Source of the DNA: JBMNNU01 sp050942695
Lineage (GTDB): Bacteria; Chloroflexota; UBA6077
Direction of reading: 5' to 3'
Assembly (NCBI GenBank): GCA_050942695.1
Contig: JBMNNU010000150.1
Span: 1-7,782, forward strand
DNA: 7,782 bases
Of the stretch, positions 4,670 to 7,782 are shown in pieces. The notes beneath the pieces were generated by a model that was not told where the DNA came from, ran no database searches, and saw only the letters and a list, made by a program, of their open reading frames with translations. The number at the start of each line of letters is the position of its first letter. Positions within the stretch are counted from its first letter, which is position 1. A program made the position numbers and the translations under genes.

Positions 4670-7000
4670 ATGGCGCTAATCTTTCTCTCCCTGGGCTGGT
4701 TGGTTGGGCTCTATCTAGGGCAAACGGCCGGCGCCGATAGTACGCACAGCGTAGGGGCATTGTCCGTCGAGTCGATTGGAACGTGGCTCGGAGGACTGGC
4801 CTCTCTGGCGTTACTTGCTGCTCTCCTAGGCAAAGCGGATCGTCGGTTGTGGATTACTGCCCTGGCGGTAGCTCTAGGGCTGCTCGGAGCCTGGAGGGCT
4901 CTCAGCCTATTGCCGGATGAAGACCTATTGATAGCAAAGCCAGGTCCTGTGCTGGTTCGCGGTACCATTGCTACCCAGCCTGAGCCGAGAGATGCAGCGA
5001 TGCTGCTTGTGCTGGATGTGGATGCCCGCCGAAGCCAGGAAGGCTGGGAAGTAGTGCGCTCACGCCTGCTGGTGCGCACCGATCGCTACGACAACTGGGT
5101 CTATGGAGATCGAGTGGTAGCCGAGGGAACGCTTCGTCGGTTAGATAGCAGCTCCGGCTACTGGACGGAACATCTTGCCAAGCAGGGTATCCACACGACC
5201 CTGGAGTATCCTCACCTAGCGCTCTATGAACGTCCCCAGGATCCCGATTTCTGGCGACTCGTCAACGCCGTGCGCAGCCGGCTGGACTCGTTATGCGCGC
5301 AGCTTTTGCCGGAGCCCCAAGCATCGCTTTTGGCGGGGATCTTAGTGGGGGCTAGGGCGAGCATGCCGCTGGAGTTCCGGGATGCGCTCAACATTACCGG
5401 AACCAGCCATATCGTGGCTGTGTCGGGGTTCAATGTTACGGTTGTTGCAGGGCTGGTCGAGCTTGCGGCACTCCGTTACATGGCTCGGCAGAGAGCATTA
5501 TTCCTAGCTATACTTGCCGTCTGGCTCTATTCGTTGCTGACAGGCTTGCCACCTTCTGCTACAAGGGCAGCTACCATGTGCACCCTGACATTAGCTGCCA
5601 AGTTGGTGGGCCGAGGAGGAGATGCGCTCTCCTTTCTCTGCCTGTCAGGAGCCATTATGGCAGGGTTGGATCCCTACATTCTTTACGACCTGGGATTCCA
5701 GCTCTCTTTTTTGGCAACAGCAGGGCTGGTGCTGCTCGAGCCGGTGATCCGTGGATGGCTAACCAGGCTGCCGGGATGGTTGGCAGCTTCCCTTTCGGTT
5801 ACGCTAGCCGCTCAACTGGCCACGCTGCCCATAATGGTCGGCAGTTTTCACACTCTATCCCTTGTAGCCCCCATTGCCAACCTCCTCATCGTTCCCATGC
5901 TTCCCGCATTGATGGTTCTCGGGGCTCTTCTCGTAGCACTGGGGAGCGTTTCGATGTCTATCGGCCATCTATTCGCACCAGCAGTGTGGCTTTATTCTAC
6001 ATATCTGGTGGAGGTGATCTCATACGCTGCTCGTTTACCACACGCCGCGGTACCAACCGGTGGCCTTGGAGCAGCGGCGGTTGCCACCTATTACCTAGTT
6101 CTTTTGGGGCTAGGTTTTTGGTCGCAGGCAGAGGCCCGCCAGTTACGAGGCATGGCTATCTCATTCACATCCAGGTTGCCTCGTTGGGTACTCGCTGGGG
6201 CTTTAGCTGCTCTGCTCTGCCTCGCTGCTTTGGTGTCTTCGGGCCGTCCGGATGGGAAGACTCACCTTTATTTTTTGGATGTCGGTGATGGGTACGCAAC
6301 ATTGATCCGCGGTCCGGATGGGCATTTCATACTGGTGGATGGCGGGCCAAGCCCCACATCCATCGCTACTGCTCTGGGGAGGAGGCTCGGTTTCTTCGAT
6401 CGTAGACTGGATGCTGTGCTACTGACAGGTTATAGCGGGAGCCGAATAGCAGGGTTGATAGATGCGGTACGTCGCCACCCTGTTGGGATGGTGGTGCAAC
6501 CTGAAGCTGCCGATGGGCGGGCCAGTAGGACATGGATGAAGCTTTTGCAGGAGCGGGACATCCCCGTATTTGATGCGCAGGCCGGCCAGCGGATACCGTT
6601 AGGGGGGAATGTCTGGCTGGAGCTGCTGTGGGCATCGCCCGACCCCTCGGAAGAGGACAAAAGCCTGGCCGCAAGGCTGGTAGCTGGCGATTTTGTGGTG
6701 TTGTTGCTGGGGGACCTGCCCCGCGGGGCGCAGAGCGAGCTGGCCGGAAGTGTACAGAGCAGAGCGGATGTGTTGCTGGTTCCACGTTGCGGCGCAGCGG
6801 GAGCCTTGGATGAGCGATTACTCCAGGTAGTTTCGCCGCAGGTAGCGGTGATTTCGGTAGGGGCGGGCAACCGATACGGCCACCCGGCGGAAACCACACT
6901 GGAGATGCTAGAGGGGATTACCCTTTTTCGCACCGATCGTCACGGCACCATCGAGCTGGTTATCGGCCAGGATGGTTGTGAGGTCTACACAGACCGTTAG
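4670..7000 (+). CDS. comEC: ComEC/Rec2-family DNA uptake channel with degenerate metallo-beta-lactamase domain
   Basis: ComEC forms the cytoplasmic-membrane channel that brings single-stranded DNA into the cell during transformation. At 776 residues it has the full usual architecture: N-terminal membrane helices; a DUF4131/OB-like soluble region (about 85-190, with VLVRGTI and the YGDRVVAEGTL strand); the multi-helix Competence domain (about 205-480) with SHIVAVSGFNV at 246-256; and a C-terminal metallo-beta-lactamase-like domain (about 530-770). That last domain keeps its scaffold: FLDVGDG 535-541, VDGG, GD with D682, and NRYGHP with H738. Its metal motifs are gone, however. The usual T-H-x-H-x-D-H-x-G-G reads TGYSGSRIAG (586-595), and the usual HHGS reads RCGA (706-709). 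DNA-strand hydrolysis by this domain is therefore unlikely. The ATG at 4670 has only a weak upstream GGATG. The reading frame is intact, so this is not a pseudogene. Confidence 0.93.
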   Translation: MALIFLSLGWLVGLYLGQTAGADSTHSVGALSVESIGTWLGGLASLALLAALLGKADRRLWITALAVALGLLGAWRALSLLPDEDLLIAKPGPVLVRGTIATQPEPRDAAMLLVLDVDARRSQEGWEVVRSRLLVRTDRYDNWVYGDRVVAEGTLRRLDSSSGYWTEHLAKQGIHTTLEYPHLALYERPQDPDFWRLVNAVRSRLDSLCAQLLPEPQASLLAGILVGARASMPLEFRDALNITGTSHIVAVSGFNVTVVAGLVELAALRYMARQRALFLAILAVWLYSLLTGLPPSATRAATMCTLTLAAKLVGRGGDALSFLCLSGAIMAGLDPYILYDLGFQLSFLATAGLVLLEPVIRGWLTRLPGWLAASLSVTLAAQLATLPIMVGSFHTLSLVAPIANLLIVPMLPALMVLGALLVALGSVSMSIGHLFAPAVWLYSTYLVEVISYAARLPHAAVPTGGLGAAAVATYYLVLLGLGFWSQAEARQLRGMAISFTSRLPRWVLAGALAALLCLAALVSSGRPDGKTHLYFLDVGDGYATLIRGPDGHFILVDGGPSPTSIATALGRRLGFFDRRLDAVLLTGYSGSRIAGLIDAVRRHPVGMVVQPEAADGRASRTWMKLLQERDIPVFDAQAGQRIPLGGNVWLELLWASPDPSEEDKSLAARLVAGDFVVLLLGDLPRGAQSELAGSVQSRADVLLVPRCGAAGALDERLLQVVSPQVAVISVGAGNRYGHPAETTLEMLEGITLFRTDRHGTIELVIGQDGCEVYTDR

Positions 7001-7052
7001 TTGGCTTGCTGCGTTCGCTTTTATAATCCGGTTAGCTTGCTGCTTGCCTCGC

Positions 7053-7782
7053 TCAGCCGATAGCCAGAGCTCTACCCAGTGCGTGCGCAACGATGGCGAC
7101 GATCAGCGCCACAGCGGTCATTTCCAGCCCGCTCTTCCACCAACTCCGGAGGGTGACTATGCTCTTGGATGCCCCTACTGCGAAGTGGGCTAGAACGCTG
7201 ATAAACAGGGATACCAGGATCCCAACTTCGCCCACCAAGAAGAAGAACGGTAGAACGGGCACTATCCCCCCCAGTGCTGTGGATACTGTCCCAACGAAGG
7301 CTGCCAGGTTCGGGTTGGGCAACCGCTCTTCCGACAACCCCAACTCTTCGTGGGCCAGGGTGCGCAGGAACTGTTCGGGTTGGCTGGCCAACCTATCGAC
7401 CATCGTACGGGCTTCATCTTCTGTGAATCCTTTGAGCTGGTAGAACAGCTCCATCTCTTCGCGCTCTTCCTCGGGGTTTTCTTCTATCTCCTCTCGCTCC
7501 CTGGCTAGCTCCGCTTCGAAGACCTCCCGCTCCGCTTTGTTGGCCAGATAGGCGCTAGCCCCCATAGAAAGGGCACTGGAGAGCACACCGGCCAGGCCGG
7601 CCACTACGATGAAGTCGTTGGAGGTACTTGCTCCGGCCACCCCGGCTACTATGCCGAAAACGGCTGTTAGGCCGTCATTCACACCGTAAATGGCGTCACC
7701 GATCCAACTTCCACCCTTCCCGTGCCACTTCTCGCGGTGAAGTATAGCCTCCAGTCGGCTCTGTGGCTCCCGAACAGGACCG
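7053..7782 (-). CDS. VIT1/CCC1-family iron/manganese transporter (5' end outside window)
   Basis: The frame stays open to the right edge. The GTG at 7682 is internal: upstream codons add LEAILHREKWHGKGGSWIGD, which is typical of the family before the first helix, so the true start lies beyond 7782. 242 residues are visible. Helix 1 carries DAIYGVNDGLTAVFGIVAGV (29-48), the hallmark of the family, and helix 2 carries SSALSMGASAYLA. A Glu-rich cytosolic helical region follows (AEREVFEAELAREREE... then HEELGL), corresponding to the metal-binding domain of VIT1. Three more hydrophobic helices then complete the five-helix fold. Known for the family: proton-coupled movement of Fe2+ or Mn2+ out of the cytosol. 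Some bacterial relatives have an N-terminal ferritin-like domain; that part would lie outside the window. It is convergent with comEC, 52 bp away, with no clear terminator between them. Confidence 0.85.
   Translation of the reverse strand, partial: GPVREPQSRLEAILHREKWHGKGGSWIGDAIYGVNDGLTAVFGIVAGVAGASTSNDFIVVAGLAGVLSSALSMGASAYLANKAEREVFEAELAREREEIEENPEEEREEMELFYQLKGFTEDEARTMVDRLASQPEQFLRTLAHEELGLSEERLPNPNLAAFVGTVSTALGGIVPVLPFFFLVGEVGILVSLFISVLAHFAVGASKSIVTLRSWWKSGLEMTAVALIVAIVAHALGRALAIG

Noticed and set aside
5578..6288. 236-codon open frame on the plus strand in another frame
   Set aside because: It lies wholly inside comEC. Its product is Arg/Ser/Gly-rich with no recognisable domain, and the comEC frame is intact with clear motifs, so it is a shadow.
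6366..6933. Two overlapping minus-strand open frames (177 and 167 codons)
   Set aside because: Both are antisense to the ComEC C-terminal domain, are Pro/Ser/Arg-rich, and lack a ribosome binding site or family resemblance.
7004..7043. Direct repeat gcttgctgc (7004-7012 and 7035-7043) in the comEC-VIT gap
   Set aside because: Two 9 bp copies of low-complexity sequence with no accompanying structure; probably chance.
1..7782. Defence system, CRISPR array, prophage or toxin-antitoxin pair
   Set aside because: No spaced repeats, nuclease, integrase or small paired genes are visible; all sizeable genes have ordinary family assignments.

Overview
The window reads as an ordinary chromosomal stretch of a bacterium with mid-range GC (mid-50s percent by eye). 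The most likely group is Chloroflexota. This is an inference from the style of the proteins: a short SecG with QAKGSG and RRG motifs, a SLBB plus helix-hairpin-helix ComEA, a ComEC with the AVSGFNV variant, and a peptide-binding protein with a GDG-type loop. It also fits the frequent TTG/GTG starts backed by strong Shine-Dalgarno sequences. There is no rRNA, tRNA, CRISPR array, phage or transposase gene here.

Layout, left to right. (1) 1-672 (+) is the 3' part of a YvcK/CofD-like gene. It converges on a GT-A type glycosyltransferase at 698-1423 (-), and a 10-14 bp hairpin sits across the junction. (2) A 276 bp divergent gap (1424-1699) carries a clear extended -10 promoter for secG (1700-1921, +), which ends in a rho-independent terminator. 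(3) About 40 bp after that hairpin begins an orphan peptide/oligopeptide ABC-type substrate-binding protein (2039-3739, +), with a membrane anchor but no lipobox and no permease or ATPase genes beside it. (4) A 214 bp gap holds a compact 64 bp element with perfect 14 bp terminal inverted repeats and abutting imperfect direct repeats. It looks like a miniature inverted-repeat element or REPIN. (5) comEA (3954-4565, +) and comEC (4670-7000, +) encode the DNA receptor and the inner-membrane channel for natural transformation. The gap between them is full of TAGATGT-type inverted and direct repeats, including a perfect 20 bp palindrome. (6) A VIT1/CCC1-like Fe/Mn transporter gene (7053-7782, -) converges on comEC and runs off the right end.

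How the genes relate: SecG belongs to general secretion. The binding protein is exported and probably membrane-tethered. ComEA and ComEC form a DNA-uptake pair. The flanking genes (YvcK-like, glycosyltransferase, VIT) are unrelated housekeeping or accessory functions.

The strongest oddities are the ComEC C-terminal metallo-beta-lactamase domain, in which both histidine-rich metal motifs are replaced, and the two structured intergenic repeats around comEA. I see no complete novel multi-gene system in this window.
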